The position numbers and the translations under genes were made by a program. 15,001 nt of DNA from Liolophura sinensis (lineage: Eukaryota; Mollusca; Polyplacophora; Chitonida; Chitonidae). Below are positions 7,914 to 15,001 of this stretch, piece by piece (the first letter of the stretch is position 1; every line of letters begins with the position of its first letter). Where the stretch lies: assembly GCF_032854445.1 (NCBI RefSeq), contig NC_088307.1:26862046-26877046 (forward strand), read 5' to 3'. The notes beneath the pieces are model-generated. The model did no database searches and was not told the origin of the DNA. It saw only the letters and a program-made list of their open reading frames with translations.

Positions 7914-8504
7914 TTGAACTTATTAACTATTAGTCCCTCTAAAAACCATTAATTTTTGGACTGGGCCAAGAAAGGTGTTAAGATTTAAAGCTGTTTGGCC
8001 GGCCTGCGTGGCTTGGCTCAGACACCAGTTGTCGTGTGTCCTGTGTTTACAGCGACTATACAGGTTAAAAGGACTATACGGGTTAAGGCATAGGACAGTG
8101 AACGAGGTCAGCATGCCCGGTCGGGGTTCATTCAATCCCGGGCTAGCAGAGCAGACAAAGAACAGCGTTTAAGCTGCTGGTTGTAGGTTCGTGCATCCTT
8201 GCACGAAGTTTAGTTGTCCTCTTGGCTAGTGCTGAGGGGGTTGTAAATAGAGTTAGTCCCTGGCTGGCCGTGGAACTAGCCTTTGTGCTCTCAGCTTTTG
8301 TTCAGTAGTCAACCAGTCTGAGGGTGGTGCCACATTACATTCTGTCGCTCTTAGCGGCAGTTAAACTATGAACAGGCTACTCACAGAGAGTTTAGTGCAT
8401 TTCCACTTTGTAATACCGTATCTATTTTGCACTCAGCATCCACACTGCTCCAAACGCAGAGTTGTGGTCCTCTCTTTGGGTAGTAGTTCTCGCCCTGACC
8501 CACA
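7914..8504 (+). other. Probable 5' leader of LINE B (boundary not resolved) and flank
   Basis: No supported gene. By position the part from about 8170 to 8504 should be the leader of LINE B, but I cannot fix its 5' end. Visible small structures are an 18-bp near-perfect tandem repeat (8054-8089), a GC-rich inverted repeat (GCCCGG 8115-8120 with CCGGGC 8138-8143) around a tRNA-arm-like GGGTTCATTCAATCCC, and a perfect 8-bp hairpin with a four-base loop (TTCGTGCA 8188-8195, TGCACGAA 8200-8207). Confidence 0.45.
8054..8089 (+). repeat. Two 18-bp tandem units
   Basis: GACTATACAGGTTAAAAG is followed directly by GACTATACGGGTTAAGGC, differing at three positions. It lies upstream of LINE B; its role is unknown. 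Confidence 0.7.
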
Positions 8505-9096
8505 ATGTTGTGGGCAGGGCGAGTAAATAGACCCTTAAGCCTTAAGCTTGTAATACAGGGAGGTGTACAACCGGTTGATGTATACAATCGGCTAAAGGAG
8601 TGAGTGGAGAGTGGGCCTAATGTCTTAAAGGGACTAATCAATGTCTCTAGAGATGTCTGGAATATTACAGTGGCTACGCAAACTGTGAAGGAACAGCTGT
8701 TGGCTAGCGGGTTTACATTTAAAGGGGTAGATTGTCCAATATATGATGTGGAGGAGCAAAGGCTCCTGGTTAGATCTCGATGTCCGATCGAGGCGCCCGA
8801 TGACACTATTCGAGGTTTAATGTCCCGATATGGCACGGTCAATCACGTCAGCCGGGAACATTACCTTTTTGATACGTCACTTGAGAATGGTATGCGCCGT
8901 ATTTACATGAGTGGTGTGACCGAGATCATTCCACAATCAATTTCGGTTGGGAATTTTAGAATTCCTTTGTGGTACAGAGGTCAGGTCCGTGCCTGTCACA
9001 TCTGTGATAGCACAGAACATTTCAAGGCCGACTGTCCGTTAAAGGATAAATGCCTCAAGTGTAAACAGGCAGGCCACTTTCAAAAGGACTGCCCGT

Positions 9097-9247
9097 TGAG
9101 CGATGAAAATGACAATGGCGATAATGACGATTACGATTGCAATGACAATGATGATGATGATGATAAAGATAATAATGATTATGAAGTTGAAGGTGACAAT
9201 AAAGATGAGAATGAAGGTCGAGGAGATGATGATGGTAAGTATAGTGA
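9097..9247 (+). repeat. Low-complexity GAT/AAT/GAC-rich tract coding Asp/Asn/Glu
   Basis: Trinucleotide-like GAT, AAT, GAC and GAA runs (for example GATGATGATGATGATAAAGA near 9150) encode a strongly acidic segment directly after the second zinc knuckle of LINE B ORF1. It looks like microsatellite-type expansion within a coding frame. Confidence 0.75.
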
Positions 9248-9801
9248 GTGACATGGGGATGATATGGAAATTCGGGTTTCTGGCGAGTCTGTTCCTTCCA
9301 GTCAACAAAATAAGGGGACTTTCGATAACTCTGTTGCTGACAACAAGGAAGCTGGAGAGTGGCAAGTTGTCAGCCGCTCGGAGTGGGTTGTCAGTATGAG
9401 TCAAATCTCGAATACCTCCTCACCCCCTAGATCGTCAGAAATTTCGAATACTACGCCATCCTGCATTAAGGAGACGCAATCCAGTGGCGTAACGCCCTCC
9501 AAAGGTGCACTTGGTAAGAGTCCGTCCTTATGGCGTAGCACGTTCAGCCCTGACCCGTCTACAATGTCACAGTTAGACACTAGAGATATAACAGATTGTC
9601 TTGATCCTCAGGGAAGCTCTCAGCAATCTGATATATCTAGGGCTGGTGGAGAATCCAATATGGAGGAATCTCTTTCGGAAATGGATGCACCCGAAGACTT
9701 GCCTGCCTATACCAATGACAAGGGTGAGGTCTTGGTACCTGTCTCAACATCCCTAGGGTCGTATTATCGCACATTGCGACGCGATTCTAAAGTTGACAAG
9801 G

Positions 9802-10001
9802 NNNNNNNNNNNNNNNNNNNNNNNNNNNNNNNNNNNNNNNNNNNNNNNNNNNNNNNNNNNNNNNNNNNNNNNNNNNNNNNNNNNNNNNNNNNNNNNNNNN
9901 NNNNNNNNNNNNNNNNNNNNNNNNNNNNNNNNNNNNNNNNNNNNNNNNNNNNNNNNNNNNNNNNNNNNNNNNNNNNNNNNNNNNNNNNNNNNNNNNNNNN
10001 N
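9802..10001. other. Assembly gap of exactly 200 N
   Basis: 200 unknown bases with a round length, inside LINE B ORF1. The 14 bases on the left (9788-9801, TAAAGTTGACAAGG) are repeated exactly on the right (10002-10015). See findings: the gap is probably a placeholder between overlapping contigs. Confidence 0.98.
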
Positions 10002-10119
10002 TAAAGTTGACAAGGTTAAAAAGCAGAGGACGTTGATAACGTTGTCACAGGAGGATTTTGCTGAGCGTAGGGCGGCGATATATAAAAAGTCCAGAAAAAA
10101 GAACAAATAAATATTAATA

Positions 10120-10590
10120 ATGGCTACTACAAAGATCTTACAGTGGAACTGTAGAGGATTGAGGTGTAACCTCGCAGAGCTCCCGATGTTAGCTCAAGAC
10201 CTCAATCCTATAGCTTTTAGCTTGCAGGAAACTCTGATGACTGATCCTAGTTATCAATGTCGAGGTTATCTATCTCATCACGCTGCTGCCACGTCTACGA
10301 ATGGAAAGGCATCTGGCGGTTCTTCTCTTTTTATTAGGCAGGGTGTAATACACAATAGACTGGCACTGAACACCGACTTGCAGGCGGTGGCGGTGCGTAT
10401 CACACTGGGTATAGTATTAGCAATCTGTTCTATTTATATACCACCTTCTACTCTTCACCAACAAGAGCTGCAAAATTTATATGGTCAATTACCTAAACCG
10501 TGTCTTCTTTTGGGTGACTTTAATGCCCACAGTGTTCTCTGGGGTGACTCTAAACGTAACCAGAAGGGCTCTGTATTGGAGGATTTTATC
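10120..10590 (+). pseudogene. LINE B ORF2 segment: endonuclease N-terminal part
   Basis: 157 codons opening MATTKILQWNCRGL, then SLQET (metal-binding Glu), ASGGSSLFI, ICSIYIPPS and LGDFNAHSVLWGD (active-site Asp and Asn). The frame closes at TAA 10591-10593, within a 16-base imperfect tandem duplication (TCTAATAACT at 10594-10603 and again at 10610-10619). The endonuclease continues in the next frame. Confidence 0.88.
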
Positions 10591-10593
10591 TAA

Positions 10594-11088
10594 TCTAATA
10601 ACTAATCTATCTAATAACTCTCTACGCGTCTTAAATGATGGCACACATACTTACCTTCATCCTACAAAGGGCGCTTATTTGGTCCTTGATTTGGCTCTGG
10701 CTGATGCAGGGCTAAGGTCGGAATTAAGCTGGAGCGTCCATGATGATCTGTGCGGAAGCGACCACTTCCCCACCATACTTACCTTTAAGGAGCCGGTATC
10801 TTCCTCCCTTCCACGCTTTAATTATGATAAAGCAGATTGGCCCCGCTTTGCTGTTCTGTGTGGTGAAACACTTACTAGCGACCTTTTTCTTGATGCAGTT
10901 GATCCTATCCAGTTATTCTCGGATCAGCTAATCGATGTAGCCCCCAGATGTATCCCGAAATCATGTGCGGTTCCCCGTATTACGAGACCGTGGTTCACGG
11001 AGGACTGTAAACGAGCTAGGCGTTTCAGGAAACGTGCTGAGCGCGTGTACAGATGTAGACCATCTCCCTGTAATATAGACGTACTTGA
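10594..11088 (+). pseudogene. LINE B ORF2 segment: endonuclease C-terminal part and linker
   Basis: This continues the endonuclease with NDGTHTYLHPTKGAY, LDLALADAG and VHDDLCGSDHFPTIL (catalytic Asp-His), then a basic linker with CKRARRFRKRAERVY. At about 11089 a one-base loss moves the reading to the frame beginning AKARRTIKQSKRNSW, the counterpart of KARRLLKSKRRSCW in LINE A. The open frame upstream of 10594 in this register (from 10481) is a shadow of the endonuclease N-part. Confidence 0.85.
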
Positions 11089-12432
11089 GCTAAAGCCCGT
11101 AGGACTATCAAACAGTCCAAACGTAACTCTTGGAAACGTTATGTTTCTAAGATTAACCATCGTACCCCTATGTCAAAAGTCTGGAATATGATCCAACGCA
11201 TCAAAGGCAAGGGATCCAATGTCACTGTCAATCATCTTAAAGACTGGAATAATTCTTTGACAGAAAAACTTGACATAGCCAATAGGTTGGGCGCTTCTTT
11301 TGCGCATCATTCGTCTTCAGATAACTACTTGCCTCAGTTCCAGCGTAACAAGGAACGGACCGAGGCAAGTCCTCTTGATTTTACATCCTCAAATAAAGAA
11401 TCCTACAATGCTACATTTTCTCTACATGAACTATCCGCATCCCTGAGCAAGGCCCATGACTCAACTCCAGGGCCAGATGATGTCCACTATCAGCTTTTAC
11501 GACACCTTCCAGAATCTTCCTTGAGGGTGCTGCTTGGAATTTTTAATACCATTTGGATTTCCGGGAATTTTCCTGCCTCATGGGAAAACGCTATTATTGT
11601 CCCCATCCCAAAGCCCGGAAAGGATTCTATCGATCCAAATAACTATCGTCCTATTTCCTTAACCAGTTGTGTATGCAAGACTATGGAGAGAATGATTAAC
11701 GATCGCTTAGTCTGGTTTTTGGAGACTAATGAGTTGATAAGCGACATTCAATGTGGATTTCGAAAGAATCGTAGTACTGTTGATCATCTTGTTTGTCTAG
11801 AATCCTTTATTAAGAACGGTATCGTTAATCGTGACCATGTCATATCTGTCTTTTTTGATCTCGAAAAGGCATATGACACTACTTGGAAATATGGCATTAT
11901 GAAAGGTATGCATGGATTTGGACTTAGAGGTCGGCTTCCTGACTTTATTCGTAAATTCTTAGACCATCGTCACTTCCAAGTTCGGGTTGGGGCTACCCTA
12001 TCCGACTACTTTGAACAAGATCAGGGGGTTTCTCAAGGCAGCATTTTATCAGTTACTCTCTTTAGCATTAAGATTAATAGCCTTTCCAGAGTTTTATCTC
12101 CTAGTATGAATGTGTCCCTTTTTGTGGACGATCTTGGTATCTCTTGTCGAGGCAAAGGTATGCAGACTATTGAGAGACAGTTGCAGATTTGCCTTAACAA
12201 AATCCATGCCTGGGCACTGGAGAACGGATTTAAGTTCTCCAAGTCGAAGACTAACTGTGTACACTTTTGTCGGAAGTACTTCCCCCATGAAGACCCCAAG
12301 GTATTTTTAGATGGGTCCCCCATCAAGGTTGTGCCGGAGGTAAAATTCCTCGGGGTGATCTTCGATAAGCACCTTACATTTAAATCTTACAGTAATTATC
12401 TTAGAGCCAGATGCCTAAAGGCGCTTGATATT
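11089..12432 (+). pseudogene. LINE B ORF2 segment: reverse transcriptase
   Basis: About 448 uninterrupted codons. After the linker come DPNNYRPISLTSCVCKTMER, then DIQCGFRKNRSTVDHL, FFDLEKAYDTTW (motif A, Asp at 11857-11859), GVSQGSILSVTLFSIKIN (motif B, 12025 onward), FVDD (motif C, 12121-12132), ERQLQICLNKIHAW and the thumb motif KFLGVIFD. Motif B has Ser and Val where LINE A and most relatives have Pro (GVPQGS, LSP), and motif C has Phe for Tyr; the catalytic Asp residues remain. The segment ends at KALDI, where the foreign insertion begins. Confidence 0.9.
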
Positions 12433-12729
12433 ATTGTGATGCCGGTCACAATTTGTAATCAGATTCACACTAGCTGGTGTAACTTCAGCTACGGCACAAT
12501 TGTATCGCAGAGTCGGGGGTTCCGGCGCTCTGGGTTTACTTGACAAGTGACAGTACATTTTTATACAAAAATATACAGCATAGTAACAAACAAGTTTTAA
12601 CATGACTGGTCCTGATATGCAGCGTTGCGGTGGATTAAAGCAGTAGGTGGTCACCAAGCCTACAGTTCCACTGCAAGACCAGATTAAAACAGATTATGTG
12701 TAAGGCCTGCTAACATTCACAATACAACA
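12433..12729. mobile_element. 297-bp insertion splitting LINE B ORF2, unidentified
   Basis: LINE A and LINE B are collinear on both sides, but LINE B has extra DNA between KALDI and LKVV. The pentamer ATATT occurs at 12428-12432 and again at 12730-12734, as expected of a five-base target duplication. Removing the insert plus one ATATT (302 bases) puts both flanks in one frame. The left end carries an inverted repeat (ATTGTGA 12433-12439, TCACAAT 12446-12452). A related ATTGTGAATG occurs in reverse near the right end, about six bases in. There is no long frame, poly-A or clear terminal repeat. A small non-autonomous DNA transposon is the likeliest reading; a solo LTR is less likely because the ends are not TG and CA. 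Confidence 0.65.
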
Positions 12730-13096
12730 ATATTTTGAAGGTTGTCTGTAGTGCTCGATGGGGAGGGAATCATGAAACCCTACTTCAGCTCTATCGAGCA
12801 CTGACTCGTTCTAGGCTAGACTATGCCTGTAGTGTTTATGGAGGTGCGTCACGCTCCCAATTAAAGAAACTCAATACAGTAAACCACCAGGCCCTACGGT
12901 TGTGCTTAGGTGCTTTCTGTACCTCTCCTGTGGAGAGTCTGTATGTTGAGGCAAACGAGCCTCCCCTGGAGCTTCGAAGAACTAAACTATCCTTACAGTA
13001 TATCACCAAGCTTAGAGCCAATCCATCCAACCCAGCCTTTGTGTCTTCCATCCGGAATTTAAAGACTTATATGCTCAGAAGCCATCCATTGTTCCT
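12730..13096 (+). pseudogene. LINE B ORF2 segment: RT thumb to connection
   Basis: This resumes ORF2 after the insertion: LKVVCSARWGG, LYRALTRSRLDYACSVYG, HQALRLCLGAF, TSPVESLYVEANEPPLE and LRRTKLSLQYITKL, each with a direct counterpart in LINE A (for example TSPVESLYVEANEP is identical). The frame slips by one base around 13090-13097. The open stretch after that in the same register is not coding, and the true continuation is PLGVRIQEHVQ in another frame. Confidence 0.85.
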
Positions 13097-14026
13097 CCAC
13101 TGGGTGTCCGCATCCAGGAACATGTGCAAGCAGCTGGACTTGGGCTGGATACTATCACCCCCATACGCATTCAGGAAGGTCCACCATGGTTATGTCCTGA
13201 GCCTCAGGTTGATACATCGCTCTCCTCCCTGAAGAAATCTTCCACCAACCCTTTAGTATACTAACAGGAGTTTAGTAATATGTGTTCAAAGTATCCATTT
13301 TATCACCGTATATTCACTGACGGTTCCAAGAATGATGATGGCGTGACTTCTGCCGCTGTCCTTGGGCCCAGAACCATTTCAAACCAGTTTCAAAATTCCT
13401 GTTCTGTATTTACTACGGAAGCCAAGGCAATTTTGTACGCACAGTCCATCCCAGAGCTAGGAGGTAGCAGATTTGTCATCTGCCCTGACTCCCTTTCCTG
13501 CCTCCAGGCAATTCGGGCTAGTTCGCCTGTACATCCAGACATTCTGTCTAACAGGGAGATGTTTAAACGACTTAATGAAGATTTTATCATTGTCTTTTGT
13601 TGGGCGCCCGGGCATATGGGTATCCCTGGGAATACTGCTGCAGATGAAGCCGCTAAGGCGACTCTGCATTCCGTTACTACCCAAACTGACGTTCCATATT
13701 CGGACTTGCCTTCACTGATTTGCTCCTATATCAAGCGCTTGTTTCAGGCTCAATGTGATAACCAGACAACCAACAAACTGCATGATATTTGTCAGTTTGT
13801 TGGTCCAGCGCCTTCCCTTTCACGGCATCGTCTCCGCTCTTGCATTTTGAGGTGTCGCATCGGTCACACACGTGCTACGCATGAGTATTTGTTAAAAGGA
13901 GAAGATGCCCCTCATTGCTTTGCTTGTAATCAACGGTTCACAGTCAAGCACATATTGCTTGACTGTGGCGACTTTGCTCCTGTACGAGATTCCTTTTATC
14001 ACATGAGCTCTCTTTCAGAACTGTAG
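13097..14026 (+). pseudogene. LINE B ORF2 segment: RNase H and C-terminal finger
   Basis: After an in-frame TAA at 13262-13264 the frame is open to 14026. RNase H motifs: FTDGSK (Asp at 13319-13321), TEAKAI (Glu), CPDSLSCL (Asp), and WAPGHMGIPGNTAADEAAK (His and last Asp). It then carries LRCRIGHTRATH and a C-x2-C-x7-H-x4-C motif (CFACNQRFTVKHILLDC), the zinc-finger-like end typical of these proteins. The Met at 13280 is not a real start; RNase H is the C-terminal domain of the polyprotein. The closing TAG at 14024-14026 comes from a tandem duplication (CTGTAGAAAGT at 14021-14031 and 14032-14042) plus an indel. The original C-terminus (FDFLSTIGMAGKL) is readable in another frame up to the TGA at 14091-14093. 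Confidence 0.88.
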
Positions 14027-14093
14027 AAAGTCTGTAGAAAGTGATACTATTTTTGATTTTCTCTCTACCATTGGTATGGCAGGAAAGCTGTGA

Positions 14094-14240
14094 TTATAAA
14101 CTACCGTCTGTGTTTGTTATGTGACTTCTGATGTCCTTTTTAGACTGAATAGTAAATGAATTATCCGTAGTAGATCGACTACTTGACGTTTTATTGTCGC
14201 GATAAAACTGAAATATTGTTGAAAGCGACGTTAAAAATTT
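14094..14240 (+). other. 3' UTR of LINE B
   Basis: About 150 bases between the ancestral ORF2 stop and the CACT repeat, without coding signal. The last part (about 14197-14236, with GATAAAACTGAAATATTG and AAAGCGACGTTAAA) resembles the end of many mollusc repeats in my memory and is probably what the reverse transcriptase recognises. That role is inference. Confidence 0.75.
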
Positions 14241-14257
14241 CACTCACTCACTCACTC
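14241..14257 (+). repeat. CACT simple-repeat tail of LINE B
   Basis: Four CACT units plus one C directly follow the 3' UTR and mark the 3' end of the element. Several I-group LINEs end in a short simple repeat rather than poly-A. Confidence 0.85.
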
Positions 14258-15001
14258 CAACATCATTGAAAACTGTTGATTGCCTCCCTTTACAAGATTC
14301 CGTCCTATTTTTGTACTCCCTTATCTCTTTAGTGGTTTGTGGTATACTTCGTTTTGGGAAATGGCCTTCCGATTATTGACCTGGAATGTCCTTATTGGTT
14401 GACAGCTGGTCTCAACGTATAGATTCAAAGTAGGGACATATACTCCCTCCAATACACGTACTAAAACAAATCACGTTTATTCGTGCATCTTTCCAGGGAA
14501 TGAGGATAACTCTTCTTGGTCTGTCAGGTAGATGAACATGGCGCCATCACCATTGATGGTTATTCGTGCTCGGGTTAGGGAAACGATGAGAAAAACACAC
14601 TATGTATGATACTTATATTTGTAATAGTTCCGACACACACGGACTGCTGGTTGTAAATATGGGGTGCCACAAAGGATACATGTTGACACCATCTTTTTCA
14701 ACAATGAAATTTGATGGCCACGCAAAATATGATATATGTGTTACCAGTTTTAAAAACACTTAAACAGAGTTTAGTCGGTGCGTTCGAAACATTGAAGAAG
14801 AGGGAGTCTTTATGGTTCTGTGGTATGTCGTGTATTCCATCGTCACTGAGAACTCTTTTCTTCTCTGTGCATGAATCCGTTCTATTTTCATACTTTATAT
14901 ACACTTTCATTGAATCTGGTTTGAATACATGTAGTGGAAGGTGCGTGGAGCTGTAAAAGAAAAACGCCAAGGAACATAATAAAGGTGCTGGAAGATATAT
15001 T
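14258..15001. other. Right flank, nothing recognised
   Basis: AT-rich single-copy-looking DNA. Two overlapping short frames on opposite strands (about 14698-14970) show no motif, conserved domain or codon bias and I do not call them. No repeat, RNA or terminator is evident. Confidence 0.5.

Larger units (their letters stand above)
8505..10110 (+). pseudogene. LINE B ORF1: RNA-binding protein with two zinc knuckles and acidic tract, broken
   Basis: One frame runs from a Met at 8505 through an in-frame TGA at 8601-8603, another TGA at 9249-9251, then across the N gap to the TAA at 10108-10110. The true start may lie further upstream. The first half looks like an RRM-like fold (APDDTIRGLMSRYGTVNHVSRE) followed by IPLWYRGQVRACHIC. 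Two C-x2-C-x4-H-x4-C knuckles sit at 8994-9035 and 9051-9092. Right after them comes an Asp/Asn/Glu tract (about 9097-9247). The rest is Ser/Thr-rich and ends in a basic KKSRKKNK tail. GTG at 8604 is not a plausible start here, since coding similarity of the frame extends upstream of the TGA. The protein would coat element RNA; this copy cannot make it whole. Confidence 0.8.
10120..14093 (+). pseudogene. LINE B ORF2: endonuclease, reverse transcriptase and RNase H, heavily broken
   Basis: ORF2 starts at the ATG at 10120, nine bases after the ORF1 stop and in the same frame as it. It would perform target-primed reverse transcription. Segments in order: endonuclease N-part (10120-10590), endonuclease C-part and linker (to 11088), RT (11089-12432), foreign insertion (12433-12729), connection (from 12730), RNase H and finger (to 14023), and a short C-terminus in another frame that ends at TGA 14091-14093. 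Lesions are frameshifts near 10590, 11089, 13095 and 14022, an in-frame TAA at 13262-13264, and the insertion. The protein is collinear with LINE A ORF2 throughout and nearly identical to it at CKTMERMINDRLVWFLETN, so the two are related families of one clade. Confidence 0.87.
8170..14257 (+). mobile_element. LINE B: decayed I-group non-LTR retrotransposon, nearly full length
   Basis: Same layout as LINE A but on the plus strand and from a different family: leader, ORF1 with two CCHC knuckles, ORF2 with endonuclease, RT, RNase H and C-terminal finger, a short 3' UTR and a simple CACT tail ending at 14257. Decay is heavy: two nonsense codons in ORF1, and at least four frameshifts, one nonsense codon and a 297-bp insertion in ORF2. 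The 5' boundary is a guess (about 8170) and I did not find a matching target-site duplication. The presence of both ORF1 and the leader argues that it is not 5'-truncated to any great extent. Confidence 0.88.

Noticed and set aside
8115-8143. tRNA-arm-like GGGTTCATTCAATCCC in a GC-rich hairpin
   Set aside because: It has three bases too many for a B box, no convincing A box at the right distance and no cloverleaf. It could be a SINE remnant, but the support is too weak.
7914-8504. CRISPR-like or other spaced direct-repeat array
   Set aside because: Only a two-unit 18-bp tandem repeat was seen, with no spacers; the genome is eukaryotic.
8381-8842. 153-codon minus-strand frame
   Set aside because: It is antisense to the LINE B ORF1 start, which is supported by frame continuity and its downstream knuckles; no motif is seen in it.
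9039-9404. Minus-strand frame rich in Ile/Val/Phe, like membrane segments
   Set aside because: It is the antisense of the Asp/Asn tract and zinc-knuckle region of LINE B ORF1; the hydrophobic run comes from ATC and ATT complements of GAT and AAT.
12433-12729. Solo LTR as explanation of the insertion in LINE B
   Set aside because: The ends do not read TG and CA when the flanking ATATT is taken as the duplication, and no polyadenylation signal or TATA box is evident.
12433-12729. Spliced intron inside LINE B ORF2
   Set aside because: The edges lack GT and AG, and the flanking pentamer duplication fits insertion better.
14698-14970. 90-codon minus and 81-codon plus frames overlapping each other
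   Set aside because: Neither shows motifs or codon bias; they are mutual shadows in AT-rich flank.

Overview
The window is a repeat-dominated stretch of invertebrate nuclear DNA, most likely from a mollusc and perhaps a gastropod. It is AT-rich and has no bacterial-type operons. Its coding signal is almost entirely selfish elements: two non-LTR retrotransposons (LINEs) of the I group, a PIF/Harbinger DNA transposon and a tRNA-derived SINE. The mollusc call rests on the SINE head with its 'CTCATGCTGGCTTCC' motif and on the 3' tail of the second LINE (AAAGCGACGTTAAA followed by a CACT repeat). I associate both with mollusc genomes from memory; this was not checked by search.

Layout. Positions 1 to about 5510, minus strand: LINE A, cut off by the window start. 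From its 5' end it has a hairpin-rich leader (about 4902-5510), an intact ORF1 (4901-3564, 445 aa, three zinc knuckles), then ORF2 (3564 to beyond position 1) with apurinic-type endonuclease, reverse transcriptase, RNase H and a C-terminal zinc-finger-like motif. ORF1 and ORF2 overlap by one base as TAATG. ORF2 has three lesions, two of them single-base losses in short A runs. The last 505 codons, from just after the YVDD motif, are fully open.

Positions 5511-8200 hold the spacer between the two LINEs. In it are a 650-bp Harbinger element (6040-6689) with TTA target duplication, inverted termini, subterminal heptad arrays and a decayed transposase N-terminus; an unidentified old coding frame with internal stops (7277-7678); and a truncated SINE (7800-7913).

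Positions about 8200 to 14257, plus strand: LINE B, from the same group but a different family. Its ORF1 (8505-10110) is of another type, with two zinc knuckles and a long acidic tract. It is broken by two in-frame TGA codons and by a 200-N assembly gap that looks artificial. Its ORF2 (10120-14093) has several frameshifts, one in-frame stop, and a 297-bp foreign insertion between reverse transcriptase and RNase H. It ends in a 3' UTR and a CACT repeat. Positions 14258-15001 show nothing I can support.

The two LINEs lie head to head and transcribe outward. In each, ORF1 would coat and chaperone the element RNA, and ORF2 would nick the target, copy the RNA and remove the RNA strand. LINE B cannot encode working proteins. 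LINE A may be much closer to intact than it looks. I see no defence system, CRISPR array or structural RNA gene, and no secure host gene; one candidate disrupted host exon is listed as a finding.
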